A stretch of DNA of 64,000 bases from Methylomicrobium lacus LW14 (GCF_000527095.1 NZ_AZUN01000001.1:124001-188000), one strand, 5' to 3'; positions 1 through 7,537 are shown, numbered from the stretch's first letter. Numbers and translations are program-made. Notes: a model not told the origin generated them from the letters alone.

Positions 1-18
1 TTCACCATATTTTCTCAT
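1..18 (-). CDS. Start of a cassette gene, cut by window edge
   Basis: On the minus strand an ATG at 18 opens a frame that reads MRKYGE and then leaves the window. It lies just beyond the attC-like site at 40-126, exactly where the next cassette gene of the integron array should begin. Only six codons are visible, so the product cannot be named. Confidence 0.35.
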
Positions 19-39
19 GTTAGCCTCGTTTGAATTTAT

Positions 40-126
40 GTATAACGCTAAGTATAACTTGACCCAAAAAGTGTAGCGACGATAGGAGCGGAGCTTTTTG
101 GGGTCAAGTTGATATGAGGGTTATAC
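40..126 (-). repeat. attC-like cassette recombination site 1
   Basis: The outer core sites are GTATAAC at 40 and GTTATAC ending at 126. Between them is a long imperfect palindrome (AACTTGACCC with AAAAAG near the left, CTTTTT with GGGTCAAGTT on the right). It follows the minus-strand DMP19-like cassette gene, whose stop codon falls inside the right core site, as is usual for cassettes. Confidence 0.75.
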
Positions 127-486
127 GTATTCGGGCTTATGGTTGGCTATGTACTCCTCTAGCTTCTTGTAATTGGCTTCGCTGTTTGCCCAGAGCACAG
201 CATCTAAAGACTCAAAGTCGGACAAACCTTCCCTCCAGCGCGCCAAGGCGACCTGAAACGCCTCGGCAGATTTTGCAGCCCCAACAGCCTCATATACTGC
301 GATGAAATCCTCCAAGCGAGTTTCTTGGTGGAAAGGGTTCCCGAACAGGTATTCGAAACCTCCGTTGTCAATGATTCCCTGAGCCGTCACGAGCATCACC
401 GCAACTTTATGCGCAAACGGTGACCGCATGGGGTCAAAACCTCGCCCTATTAGCTTATCCACTGTCGTATCAATAAGGTCAGCCAT
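121..486 (-). CDS. DMP19/DUF4375-like cassette protein
   Basis: A 121-residue soluble protein and the seventh cassette counted from intI. The segment IIDNGGFEYLFGNPF (about residues 38-52) resembles the NGGF..FF core of the DMP19/DUF4375 family, which is thought to mimic DNA or bind partner proteins; its function in cassettes is unknown. The gene nearly fills the space between two attC-like sites (40-126 and 489-558) and has no promoter of its own that I can see, so it probably relies on array read-through. Family assignment is from the short motif and length only. Confidence 0.6.
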   Translation of the reverse strand: MADLIDTTVDKLIGRGFDPMRSPFAHKVAVMLVTAQGIIDNGGFEYLFGNPFHQETRLEDFIAVYEAVGAAKSAEAFQVALARWREGLSDFESLDAVLWANSEANYKKLEEYIANHKPEYV

Positions 487-488
487 AC

Positions 489-558
489 GTATAACGCCTA
501 GCTCAGCCGACGTCAGGCCGCATCGCGGCCTGACGTCGGCTGGAGCGATGTGTTATAC
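489..558 (-). repeat. attC-like cassette recombination site 2
   Basis: Core sites GTATAAC (489-495) and GTTATAC (552-558) enclose a near-perfect palindrome with arms CAGCCGACGTCAGGCCGC and GCGGCCTGACGTCGGCTG. It closes the cassette of the gene at 553-897, whose stop codon lies in the right core. Confidence 0.8.
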
Positions 559-897
559 GTTTTTGTATATGTCATGCAGAAATTCTCCGTTTGTGTCATT
601 CAATGCCATCCCATTATGTAAGAGCTGCAAGTTATTTGATTCACCACTACCATTAATTGAACGAACATCATCAAGGACGCATAAAAATCCAAAAACTGCC
701 TCGTGTACTGCCTCTGAAATCAGCTTGGAAACAATTTCTCGATCAGTATCGTTTAGCTCTTTGAACCACGAAGATTGTATGAGCAACTGGCTGTCAGGCT
801 TACGGCCAGGTGGGTTATTCAGATTATCTAACGTACCTTTTATCGCTCCAGTAGCGACTACTTGCTTGACACGCTTAATAAATTCTACTTTATCCAC
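553..897 (-). CDS. Hypothetical cassette protein
   Basis: A 114-residue soluble acidic protein that I do not recognise. No signal peptide or membrane segment is visible. The central part (HEAVFGFLCVLDDVRSINGSG) has the look of a small helical-plus-strand domain with a buried Cys. It is bounded by attC-like sites at 489-558 and 913-990, so it is cassette-borne. Its base composition is more AT-rich than that of the housekeeping genes to the right, consistent with foreign origin. Confidence 0.7.
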   Translation of the reverse strand: MDKVEFIKRVKQVVATGAIKGTLDNLNNPPGRKPDSQLLIQSSWFKELNDTDREIVSKLISEAVHEAVFGFLCVLDDVRSINGSGESNNLQLLHNGMALNDTNGEFLHDIYKNV

Positions 898-912
898 TTC
901 GTTTCCTGCGAC

Positions 913-990
913 GTATAACGTTTGACATGAGCGACCTCCACAAGCGGGCGAAGCCCGCTTGTGGAGGTCCGCTCGATGGAAGGGTTAGCC
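913..990 (-). repeat. attC-like cassette recombination site 3
   Basis: Core sites GTATAAC (913-919) and GTTAGCC (984-990) flank a strong palindrome with arms GACCTCCACAAGCGGGC and GCCCGCTTGTGGAGGTC. The TAA of the next cassette gene (985-1500) overlaps the right core. Confidence 0.8.
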
Positions 991-1500
991 GCCATTCTCG
1001 CCCTCTGACTGGACCCAGGCCACGAAGGCGGCAACCGTGTTAGCAAACTCCGTGACGCTGACTCGCGCAGAGACAAGACCCTTTGGTGAGTCCTTGAACA
1101 ACAGGCGAAGCTCCCCGTTCGATGCAGCGATGAACGATTTGGAGCGATCAAATGATTCACCGCCGTTCGTAAGAAAATCAAACTTGAAGAACTTGGCAGC
1201 GTCAGCCGCCACTTCCTCGGACGTTCTGTCATCGTCCTCATACAGCGCGCGATCCAACAGTTCGAATAGCTCGGTGTCACTCAGTGACGCAAAGGCCGGC
1301 TCGTGCAGCGACGGCAAGCGTTTGACAACTCCCGACAGGTGGTTAGCCGTGACGTTCAGCATGCAGGCTGGCTCTTCCAGGTCACCGAGACGCTGCCCTC
1401 TTGCCCACACGCACATGCGACCAAACACCCAGCCCTTCTCGTTTGGGATTGGCTCGTGAACGCATTGAATTGCGAACGATGATGGGTCACCGAATTGCAT
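985..1500 (-). CDS. Imm42-like putative immunity protein
   Basis: A 171-residue soluble protein. The N-terminus (MQFGDPSSFAI, then GWVFGRMCVWARG and a short GDLE) resembles the Imm42 immunity family of polymorphic toxin systems, where the start is typically an M-x-FG-D-x-S-x-FAI pattern followed by a W..G....W.NG strand pair. Immunity proteins neutralise a partner toxin, but no toxin gene lies next to it, so this would be an orphan immunity gene kept as a cassette. It is bounded by attC-like sites at 913-990 and 1504-1566. The family call is from pattern memory and is moderate. Confidence 0.55.
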   Translation of the reverse strand: MQFGDPSSFAIQCVHEPIPNEKGWVFGRMCVWARGQRLGDLEEPACMLNVTANHLSGVVKRLPSLHEPAFASLSDTELFELLDRALYEDDDRTSEEVAADAAKFFKFDFLTNGGESFDRSKSFIAASNGELRLLFKDSPKGLVSARVSVTEFANTVAAFVAWVQSEGENGG

Positions 1501-1503
1501 GGC

Positions 1504-1566
1504 GGCTAACGCAGAGCTAAGGGGCGGGCGCGATAGCGACCGTCCCTCTTGAGCGCCGGGTTAGGT
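1504..1566 (-). repeat. attC-like cassette recombination site 4
   Basis: Core sites GGCTAAC (1504-1510) and GTTAGGT (1560-1566). The inner palindrome is shorter and less perfect than in the neighbouring sites, but spacing and position (stop codon of the gene at 1561-1965 inside the right core) fit an attC. Confidence 0.65.
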
Positions 1567-1965
1567 CGCAGACGCCGGCACCTTCGAACGCAACAGGAGC
1601 CATGCAAGGTAGACAGCGGCGGCGACATCGTAGGCTAGACAGAAGATCGGCCACCACGCGGGCACTCCCGGATTATCGATCAAATGACCATGGACAAGAT
1701 CAAACACGCCATGCGCCGCAAGTGCTGCGACGACTATCCACAGCGAGTATTTGAAACCGGCAATGGATGCGCCCAAAAACGCAACGATGACCATTGACTC
1801 AACCATCAGCACCTGAGTGGAAGCGCCCATGACCGAAAACAACGCATAGTACGAAGCGATGACAATCATCACCGTAGGGTAGAAAGCCCGATTTCGATCC
1901 AGGCCAATGTACGTCATTAAGAGCCCCACCGAAAATGCCAAGACCGCTCCAATCAAAAACGCCAT
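1561..1965 (-). CDS. Small integral membrane protein, second gene of a two-gene cassette
   Basis: A 134-residue protein with about four hydrophobic helices (residues 3-20, 30-48, 55-85 and 105-125) and a conserved-looking HGVFDLVHGH loop with three His. I do not recognise the function. A good ribosome site (GGAGGA, 7 bases before the ATG) lies in the 21-base gap after the DUF3703 gene, and there is no attC between the two, so both travel as one cassette. Two-gene cassettes are uncommon; coupling suggests a shared role. Confidence 0.7.
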   Translation of the reverse strand: MAFLIGAVLAFSVGLLMTYIGLDRNRAFYPTVMIVIASYYALFSVMGASTQVLMVESMVIVAFLGASIAGFKYSLWIVVAALAAHGVFDLVHGHLIDNPGVPAWWPIFCLAYDVAAAVYLAWLLLRSKVPASAT

Positions 1966-1986
1966 ACCTGTTCCTCCGGATTTCTG

Positions 1987-2352
1987 CTACGTCCGCGCGT
2001 CAGGTGGCGCGTCACCATCAATAATACTCTGCAATTCCGGTGCGATGGGCATGCGTTTGAACATACTAACGTTACTGCCACCTGTGTTCCCGACCGGGAC
2101 AACCCCAACAGCGGAACCCAAGACGCCTAGAGCGATGCGTATGACTTGCCCGAAGGCCGCTACGGGCCGCCGTCGCAGCAATTCCACCTTGAGCATCAGC
2201 CAATGCGATCTGACGTGGGGCACGACAAAAGCCTGGCCAATGACGTGAGCGCGCTCCAGATGAGTAAAGCCCGCTTCAGTGTCGCCTGTTGCTATGAACT
2301 CTTTCGCCCGCGCGATCTCATTGTCGAAGGCTGCGCTCTGAATTGGATTCAT
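1987..2352 (-). CDS. DUF3703 family protein, first gene of a two-gene cassette
   Basis: A 121-residue soluble protein. The pattern E.ARA......GD...F.HLERAH..GQ....PHVRSHW.ML (residues 11-53) and the later PVGNTGGSNVS..K.MPI (about 86-102) match DUF3703, a family of unknown function often seen near metal or redox genes and on mobile DNA. It starts 19 bases inside the cassette from the attC-like site at 2371-2460 and is followed by the membrane-protein gene at 1561-1965. Confidence 0.75.
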   Translation of the reverse strand: MNPIQSAAFDNEIARAKEFIATGDTEAGFTHLERAHVIGQAFVVPHVRSHWLMLKVELLRRRPVAAFGQVIRIALGVLGSAVGVVPVGNTGGSNVSMFKRMPIAPELQSIIDGDAPPDART

Positions 2353-2370
2353 GATCCACTCTCCTATGAG

Positions 2371-2460
2371 ATCTAACGCAAAGCTAACCAGCCCGCCGCA
2401 AGACAGCCAAGAAGCAGAACCGCCTCGCTTCGGCGGGTCTGGTTGAGCGTTGGGTTGGAC
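2371..2460 (-). repeat. attC-like cassette recombination site 5
   Basis: Core sites ATCTAAC (2371-2377) and GTTGGAC (2454-2460) both fit the RYYYAAC/GTTRRRY consensus. Inner arms include CTAACCAGCCCGCC on the left and GGCGGGTCTGGTTGAG on the right. It closes the cassette that carries the IS91-like insertion. Confidence 0.75.
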
Positions 2461-2569
2461 GAAGCCGCTACGCGGAGAAACAGCCCCATCGCCCGATTGT
2501 TTATAAAATGTAACCTCAAGCCCTCACTGCGAGGGAGCATTCCACTACGAATCATGAGGTTACGCGACA

Positions 2570-3477
2570 ATGACATCATCATCTAAATCCACTTTCAAGC
2601 AAAATTATCAAACCCATCTTAAACACCTTAAACTCAAAGGGCTCCAGCCCAAGACGATAGAGGCTTACGCCCGTGCCATTCGCCGCGTTGGCGCGTATTT
2701 CGACGAACGCATCGAGGACCTGTCCGAAGCGCAGTTGACCGATTATTTCACTGATTTGCTGGCGTCTCACTCCTGGAGTTCAGTCAAACTCGATCTGTAC
2801 GGCCTCAAGTTCTATTATACCCATGTGTTGCGCAAACCCTGGGTGGCGCCCCATCTGATCAAGCCGCCCAAGGCGCAACGCTTGCCGGATATTGTCAGCG
2901 TGGATGAAGCCCAGCGTTTATTCCTGGCAACCCACACCCTCAGTTATCGGGTCTTCTTTTTCACCCTCTATAGTCTGGGTCTGCGTCTCGGTGAAGGCTT
3001 GCGATTGCAGGTGGGCGATATCGATGCCGAACGCCAGCGCGTGCATATTCGCGATGCGAAAGGCAACAAGGATCGCCTGGTGCCCCTGCCGGCGGCAACA
3101 TTGGCCTTGCTGCGTCGCTTCTGGCAGGTTCACCGCAATCCGGTACTGCTGTTTCCCAATCGTCACGGTGGCTTAAAAGGAGCGCAGCATGCGACTACGC
3201 CGCTGGATCGCGGCGGCGTACAAACGACTCTGCGCCAGGTGGCCCAAGACTGCGGCCTAAAAAAAAGATTTCCCCACACAGTCTGCGGCATAGCTACGCC
3301 ACCCATCTGATCGAAGCCGGTGTCGATCTGCTGGAAGTGCAGAAAATCCTCGGCCACCACAGTATCCTCACCACCGCCCGCTATACCCATCTGACTGACG
3401 GCACGAATCAGAATGCCAACCAGGTGATCAATGCCTTGATGAATGGCTTTGCCCTGGACTGGGGGAAGGTCAAATGA
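2570..3477 (+). pseudogene. Tyrosine recombinase of the IS91-like element, -1 frameshifted
   Basis: A phage-integrase-family protein: SAM-like N-terminal core-binding domain (residues 5-95) and catalytic domain from about 110, with the first Arg box near SLGLRLGEGLRL. The start ATG at 2570 has GAGG upstream. The zero frame stops at 3310 after 246 residues and lacks the HxxR box and the Tyr. At an eight-A run (3259-3266) a -1 shift restores SPHSLRHSYATHL, ILGHHS and ARYTHLT, giving about 301 residues ending at the TGA at 3475-3477, which overlaps the transposase ATG. This may be a deletion, or programmed slippage at A AAA AAA; the sequence alone does not decide. Confidence 0.75.
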
Positions 3478-4568
3478 TCCTGCTCTCCGCTATCATTCAA
3501 ACCTTCGAAACCGAATTTCTGGCGGCGTATCAGAGCCGGCTTCTGCCCAGCCAGCGCCAAGCGCTGGCCGCCATGAAGCACTGCCGCACTTCGCAAAGTC
3601 CTGTGATGCTGGCGCAATGCGCTGACTGCGATAGCCAAAGTTTCGTGCCGCATTCCTGCGGCCATCGCAACTGTCCCCACTGCCAACAACACGAAAGTCA
3701 GCAATGGCTGGAGCGGCAACTGCAAAGGCAGGTGCCCGCCGCGTATTTTCTGTTGACCTTCACGCTGCCTAAAGAGCTCAGAGCGCTGGCCTGGCAGCAG
3801 CAACGCACGCTGTATGACCTGATGATTCGTTGTAGCTGGGAGACGGTCAAAACCTTTGCGCAAAACGACCGACAACTTCAGGGAAAAGCCGGCGCCATCA
3901 CGGTGCTGCACACCCATTCCCGCCGCCTCGATTATCACCCGCATGTGCATCTGGTGATGCCGGCGGCGGCCATCGATGCGGACAAACGCCTGTGGCGCAC
4001 CAAGCGCGGCAGCAAGAACCCAACCGGCTACCTGTTCAATCACAAGGCGCTCGCCAAAGTCTTTCGCGCCAAACTGCTCGAGGCGATGACACAAGAAGAA
4101 CTGGCACTTCCGGGCCGTTACCCCGAAAAATGGGTCGTCGACGTCAAGTCGGTCGGCCGCGGCGACAAGGCGCTGGTTTATCTTGGGCGTTATCTTTATA
4201 AAGGCGTCATCCAGGAAAAGGACATTGTCGCCTGCCGGGACGGTCAGGTGACTTTTCGTTATCAGGACAGCAAAACCCGACAGATGCGCACCCGAACGCT
4301 GCCCGGCGCCCAATTCCTATGGCTGATCCTCCGTCATGTCTTGCCCAAGGGCTTCCGGCGCGCGCGCAATTTCGGCTTTTTGCACCCCAACAGCAAACGG
4401 CTGATTCAACTGCTGCAAGTCCTGCTCGGCGTGAATCCGAACCGGGCGCTGGCCTGGCTGAGAAAACGGCCACCTCTCAAGTGCCGGTGCTGCGGCGGTG
4501 ACATGCGCATTATCAAAACACAGATGCCGCCGTCCTCCCTAAGGCTGGCAGTGCCAACAACAGGATAA
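3474..4568 (+). CDS. IS91-family HUH transposase
   Basis: A 364-residue transposase that moves single-stranded DNA by rolling-circle-like transfer. An N-terminal zinc-binding domain has C..C (residues 49-52) and CGHRNCPHC (62-70). The HUH motif YHPHVHLVMP lies at about 153-162 and the tyrosine region VYLGRYLYKG at about 235-244. The C-terminus has another C.CC pair. Length is within the family range and no break is seen. The ATG overlaps the stop of the corrected recombinase frame, suggesting translational coupling of the two proteins. Confidence 0.88.
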   Translation: MILLSAIIQTFETEFLAAYQSRLLPSQRQALAAMKHCRTSQSPVMLAQCADCDSQSFVPHSCGHRNCPHCQQHESQQWLERQLQRQVPAAYFLLTFTLPKELRALAWQQQRTLYDLMIRCSWETVKTFAQNDRQLQGKAGAITVLHTHSRRLDYHPHVHLVMPAAAIDADKRLWRTKRGSKNPTGYLFNHKALAKVFRAKLLEAMTQEELALPGRYPEKWVVDVKSVGRGDKALVYLGRYLYKGVIQEKDIVACRDGQVTFRYQDSKTRQMRTRTLPGAQFLWLILRHVLPKGFRRARNFGFLHPNSKRLIQLLQVLLGVNPNRALAWLRKRPPLKCRCCGGDMRIIKTQMPPSSLRLAVPTTG

Positions 4569-4646
4569 CGCAACCGGAAAGGAACAGATTATGTAAACCC
4601 ATCAGTCATTCCGGCCCAGCCTGAATCGGCACTTTTGCGCCGAGGG

Positions 4647-4763
4647 TTATGCTCGGTCCAAATCCGGAGCATAATGCGTCGAAAATTGCCCATTTCCGGA
4701 TTGTGGTGCCGTCCTGCCGATCCGTCCGGCTTGTTTTTGAACCTTACGCGTCAGACAAGCCAT
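4647..4763 (-). pseudogene. Possible cassette gene start interrupted by the IS91-like element
   Basis: On the minus strand an ATG at 4763 with a strong GGGAGG site 2 bases upstream opens a frame (MACLTRKVQKQAG...) of 38 codons. If the element ends at 4729, only about the first 11 codons are native and the rest is element sequence. The residual cassette between attC-like sites is then about 140 bp, so this would be a very short cassette gene destroyed by the insertion. Weak evidence: ribosome site and position only. Confidence 0.3.
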
Positions 4764-4828
4764 CGCCTCCCACAAACGCCAAAAAGATATTTTCTTATAT
4801 TAAAGTCAGATCCGTGATTACCGGGCTT

Positions 4829-4891
4829 GTCCAACAACCGGTTCAGATTGTGGTTCGCTTCGCTCACACAATCTAACCTTATCCGTTAGGC
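4829..4891 (-). repeat. attC-like cassette recombination site 6
   Basis: Core sites GTCCAAC (4829-4835) and GTTAGGC (4885-4891) match the consensus exactly on the minus strand (GCCTAAC and GTTGGAC). The inner palindrome has arms AGATTGTG and CACACAATCT around a short loop. It closes the cassette of the gene at 4903-5373. Confidence 0.8.
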
Positions 4892-4902
4892 TGAGACGTT
4901 CG

Positions 4903-5373
4903 TTATGTATGGCTACCAGCATCCCGCAAGGTTTCGAGCCTGTTTTTAAGAGAGCGAGATTTATCCTCGGAACCGCAATACATAACAAAGAAATCGGGGC
5001 TTTCTTCGTTATTCCCAACGTATTCGTACCAAGCGGTATCTAGGCGATTAAGGTCGCTACCGTAAAGATAACGCCGAAACTCAACGTATGCCCTTTTATG
5101 TTTGTGGAATACGCCTTCGATACGCTGCCCATTCCCGGCAGCTACGCCGAGAAGCGCTCCGTGCAAGGTATGGCCTTGCAAGCCGTCAATCGCGTTAGGG
5201 TCTATGGCAGATCGAAAAGGAACTGCGGCCTGGGCGATTCTGTTACGCTTGTTAGCGTATAGATTGCCACATACGGTTATCAGGGCGGCAAGAATACTGA
5301 ATAGCCATGTTGGTATAGATCCTACACTTTCAAATAACCACGATATTACAGGAGGCAACGATGACTGATCCAT
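4903..5373 (-). CDS. Hypothetical membrane-anchored cassette protein
   Basis: A 156-residue protein with one strong N-terminal membrane helix (about residues 18-40, TWLFSILAALITVCGNLYA) followed by a soluble domain of about 110 residues rich in Arg, Tyr and acidic residues. I do not recognise the family; the arrangement resembles small membrane-anchored sensors or effectors of unknown role. It is cassette-borne, between attC-like sites 4829-4891 and 5459-5548, and is AT-richer than chromosomal neighbours. The start has only a weak ribosome site. Confidence 0.6.
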   Translation of the reverse strand: MDQSSLPPVISWLFESVGSIPTWLFSILAALITVCGNLYANKRNRIAQAAVPFRSAIDPNAIDGLQGHTLHGALLGVAAGNGQRIEGVFHKHKRAYVEFRRYLYGSDLNRLDTAWYEYVGNNEESPDFFVMYCGSEDKSRSLKNRLETLRDAGSHT

Positions 5374-5458
5374 ACGAGATGTTCCACAGATTTATTTTAT
5401 GGTTCGTTATTAACAACGGTTTTTTAAGTTGGTTGGGTAGAAGACGTGTTGATTTCGA

Positions 5459-5548
5459 CCCTAACGTGAAGCTGAGGGGCGCGGCGCGCAAAACGTGGAA
5501 GAGAAAACCACGTCGTTCACCGCGTCCCTCTCGAGCGCAGGGTTAGGC
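5459..5548 (-). repeat. attC-like cassette recombination site 7
   Basis: Core sites CCCTAAC (5459-5465) and GTTAGGC (5542-5548) enclose a palindrome with arms GGGCGCGG / CCGCGTCCC and ACGTGG / CCACGT. The TAA of the first cassette gene (5543-5872) is inside the right core. Confidence 0.8.
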
Positions 5549-5872
5549 GTTACGACGTACATTTGCTTCCTCCATAGCCAACCTTTTAGCTAGTGAATAA
5601 ATTTTGGTACGCAATATCTCAAACTTTTCATTGGCAGAAGCAACATCAGAATCTTTAATTTTGTGCCCGTTTGTCGGGTGAATTACTAAATCATTTATGC
5701 TGCCCATGCCGCCATATGCAGTGAGTAAATGCTCCACACCATATAGGTCTAGGTTTCTAATTAAGCGCGCGTCCTTTTCCAACCAGCTACTCCAGTGTTT
5801 TTCGCCGTATTGAGCTAATAATGATTGAGCTGCCTCCAGTAACGCCACCAATTTTTGAATGTCTGGATGCAT
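5543..5872 (-). CDS. Hypothetical protein of the first integron cassette
   Basis: A 109-residue mostly helical soluble protein, the first cassette gene after the integron platform and so probably the best expressed and most recently inserted. The segment WLEKDARLIRNLDLYGVEHLLTAYGGMGS (read in parts at residues 30-58) has the look of a conserved small domain found in cassette and plasmid proteins, but I cannot assign a function. It begins 6 bases from the presumed attI core. Confidence 0.65.
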   Translation of the reverse strand: MHPDIQKLVALLEAAQSLLAQYGEKHWSSWLEKDARLIRNLDLYGVEHLLTAYGGMGSINDLVIHPTNGHKIKDSDVASANEKFEILRTKIYSLAKRLAMEEANVRRNA

Positions 5873-6004
5873 AGAACGCCTAACTACAATTAGGCATCCT
5901 AACAGACGTAAAAAATTGCGTCATAAGGCTGCCTAAATATTTGTAAAATCATAAAATTGTTTTATATTCATTGATGTGTGCGAAATTATCACATCCTAAA
6001 TAAA
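5873..6004 (-). promoter_or_regulatory. attI region and intI/cassette promoter zone
   Basis: On the minus strand the core GTTAGGC (5884 to 5878) marks the junction between the integron platform and the first cassette. A second and third copy of similar sequence (TAGGC, GTTAGG) lie at 5891-5902 and may be integrase-binding repeats. The rest is AT-rich and separates divergent intI from the cassettes, as expected for the promoter of both. No individual promoter box is assigned. Confidence 0.55.
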
Positions 6005-6994
6005 ATGCAATCCCCGTCAGCAAATTTTTCTGGTAAGCCGCCCAAGTTGCTCGATCAGGTCAGGGACAAAATTCGCCTGAAGCATTACAGCATCCGCACC
6101 GAGCAGGCTTATACGGACTGGATCAAGCGCTTCATTCTGTATTTCGGCAAGAAACATCCCCGCGAGATGGGCGCGCCCGAGGTCGAGCGGTTTTTGACAC
6201 ATTTGGCGGTCAACGGTCAAGTGGCGGCTTCTACGCAAAATCAGGCGCGTTGCGCCTTGCTGTTTCTCTACAAGGAAGTGCTCGGCGTGGAACTGCCGTG
6301 GCTGGACAATGTGGGGCAGGCGAAGGCGCCCAAACGTTTGCCGGTGGTGTTGAATCGGGATGAAATGCAGGCAATTTTGTCGCGGCTGACTGGGACGCAT
6401 TGGCTGATCGCCAGCCTTTTATATGGCACTGGCATGCGGATCATGGAATGCTTGCGACTCAGGGTGCAGGACGTGGATATGAAACGGAAGGAGATTTTGA
6501 TACGCGACGGCAAGGGCGCGAAAGACAGGGTGACGATGCTGCCGATTGCTTTGGTTCAGCCGTTGCAGGCGCATTTGACCAATGTGCGCGAATTGCACGA
6601 GAGCGATTTGGCGGCGGGTTATGGCGCTGTGTATTTGCCGCATGCGCTGGAGCGGAAATATCCGAACGCGGCGAGGGAATGGTGTTGGCAGTATGTATTT
6701 CCTGCTGGTAAATTATCGACCGATCCCAGGAGCGGAGCAGTCCGCCGTCATCATGTGCAGGAACAGGCGATTCAGCGCGCGGTGAAGCAGGCGGTGCGAG
6801 CCGCGGATTTGACCAAGGCGGCGACGCCGCATACCTTCCGGCATTCCTTTGCGACACATTTGCTGGAGGGCGGCTACGACATCCGCACGGTGCAGGAGTT
6901 GCTAGGCCATGCGGATGTGTCGACGACGATGATCTATACGCATGTGCTCAACAAGGGCGGCAGAGGCGTGAAGAGTCCGCTCGATAATCTGTAA
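6005..6994 (+). CDS. intI: Integron integrase IntI
   Basis: A 329-residue tyrosine recombinase that recombines attI with attC sites. The N-terminal domain starts PPKLLDQVRDKIRLKHYS; catalytic residues are in GTGMRIMECLRL (Arg), HTFRHSFATHLL (HxxR), LLGHADV and MIYTHV (Tyr). The IntI-only insert is present between the first Arg and the His box (ALERKYPNAAREWCWQYVFP), separating it from XerC/D. The open frame begins at a GTG (5978), but the ATG at 6005 matches the usual N-terminus. It is divergent from the cassette array. Its stop is one base from the end of rimI, which is convergent. No break is seen, so it is probably functional. Confidence 0.93.
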   Translation: MQSPSANFSGKPPKLLDQVRDKIRLKHYSIRTEQAYTDWIKRFILYFGKKHPREMGAPEVERFLTHLAVNGQVAASTQNQARCALLFLYKEVLGVELPWLDNVGQAKAPKRLPVVLNRDEMQAILSRLTGTHWLIASLLYGTGMRIMECLRLRVQDVDMKRKEILIRDGKGAKDRVTMLPIALVQPLQAHLTNVRELHESDLAAGYGAVYLPHALERKYPNAAREWCWQYVFPAGKLSTDPRSGAVRRHHVQEQAIQRAVKQAVRAADLTKAATPHTFRHSFATHLLEGGYDIRTVQELLGHADVSTTMIYTHVLNKGGRGVKSPLDNL

Positions 6995-6995
6995 A

Positions 6996-7535
6996 TCAGA
7001 ACAACTCCATAGCCAACATCAACGCATCTTCCCGCCCTTCCGCGGCAGGGTAATAACCCTTGCGGATGCCGATCTCATTGAAACCGATTTTTTTGTACAG
7101 CCCGAGCGCAATGGTATTGCTCGGCCGCACTTCCAGAAAAATCGTCTCGGCCCTGTCTCTGGCCAGTTCGATCAGGAATTCGAGCATCTTGCGGCCGATG
7201 CCTTGTTTCTGCGCGTTCGGATCGACGCTGATATTCAAGACGTGCGCCTCGCCGGGGCCGTACGAGAGAATGCAGTAGCCCAGCACCTTGTCCATTTCTT
7301 CGCAGACATGGCACTCGTAGTCTGCCTTGAAGCAGTCGATGAAGATATCCTCGCCCCAGGGAAACTCGTAATTTTGCGTTTCGATCGCGAGCACGCTGGG
7401 CAGATCGCCATGCGTCATCGTGCGCATTCTAAGCAGGTCGATGCGCGGGACCGAGTCCGGAAACACTTTCGCATAGAATTCCTTATCGGCGTCATAAACG
7501 ACATAGTTTTTGATTTTGTCCAGGAGTCCGCGCAT
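6996..7535 (-). CDS. rimI: Ribosomal protein S18 alanine N-acetyltransferase
   Basis: A GNAT-fold acetyltransferase that acetylates the N-terminal Ala of ribosomal protein S18. The acetyl-CoA motif QKQGIGRKML is at about residues 115-124 and the RimI-typical EVRPSNTIALGLYKKIGF at about 138-155. At 179 residues it is about 30 longer than usual; the extra N-terminal 36 residues may be real or the start may be the internal Met at residue 37 or 40. It is 2 bases downstream of the uracil-DNA glycosylase gene, so the two form an operon. The integron integrase gene abuts its 3' end. Confidence 0.88.
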   Translation of the reverse strand: MRGLLDKIKNYVVYDADKEFYAKVFPDSVPRIDLLRMRTMTHGDLPSVLAIETQNYEFPWGEDIFIDCFKADYECHVCEEMDKVLGYCILSYGPGEAHVLNISVDPNAQKQGIGRKMLEFLIELARDRAETIFLEVRPSNTIALGLYKKIGFNEIGIRKGYYPAAEGREDALMLAMELF

Positions 7536-7537
7536 GG

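Larger units (their letters stand above)
2500..4729 (+). mobile_element. IS91-like element with tyrosine recombinase and HUH transposase
   Basis: A two-gene element: a tyrosine recombinase (2570-3477, frameshifted) and an IS91-type HUH transposase (3474-4568), overlapping by ATGA. The left region holds an inverted repeat (GTAACCTCA at 2510-2518, TGAGGTTAC at 2555-2563). The right region holds a hairpin with arms TTATGCTC and GAGCATAA (4647-4674), a plausible oriIS structure. The right end is placed just before CTTG at 4730-4733, because IS91-family elements insert next to GTTC or CTTG; this end, and the left end, are estimates. It sits inside an integron cassette between attC-like sites 2371-2460 and 4829-4891. 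Confidence 0.7.

Noticed and set aside
5361..5546. Plus-strand frame of 61 codons with a perfect AGGAGG site inside cassette 2
   Set aside because: It overlaps the start of the minus-strand cassette gene and runs through the attC-like palindrome; the C-terminal half is palindrome translation. The good ribosome site may be chance, as it also encodes residues of the opposite gene.
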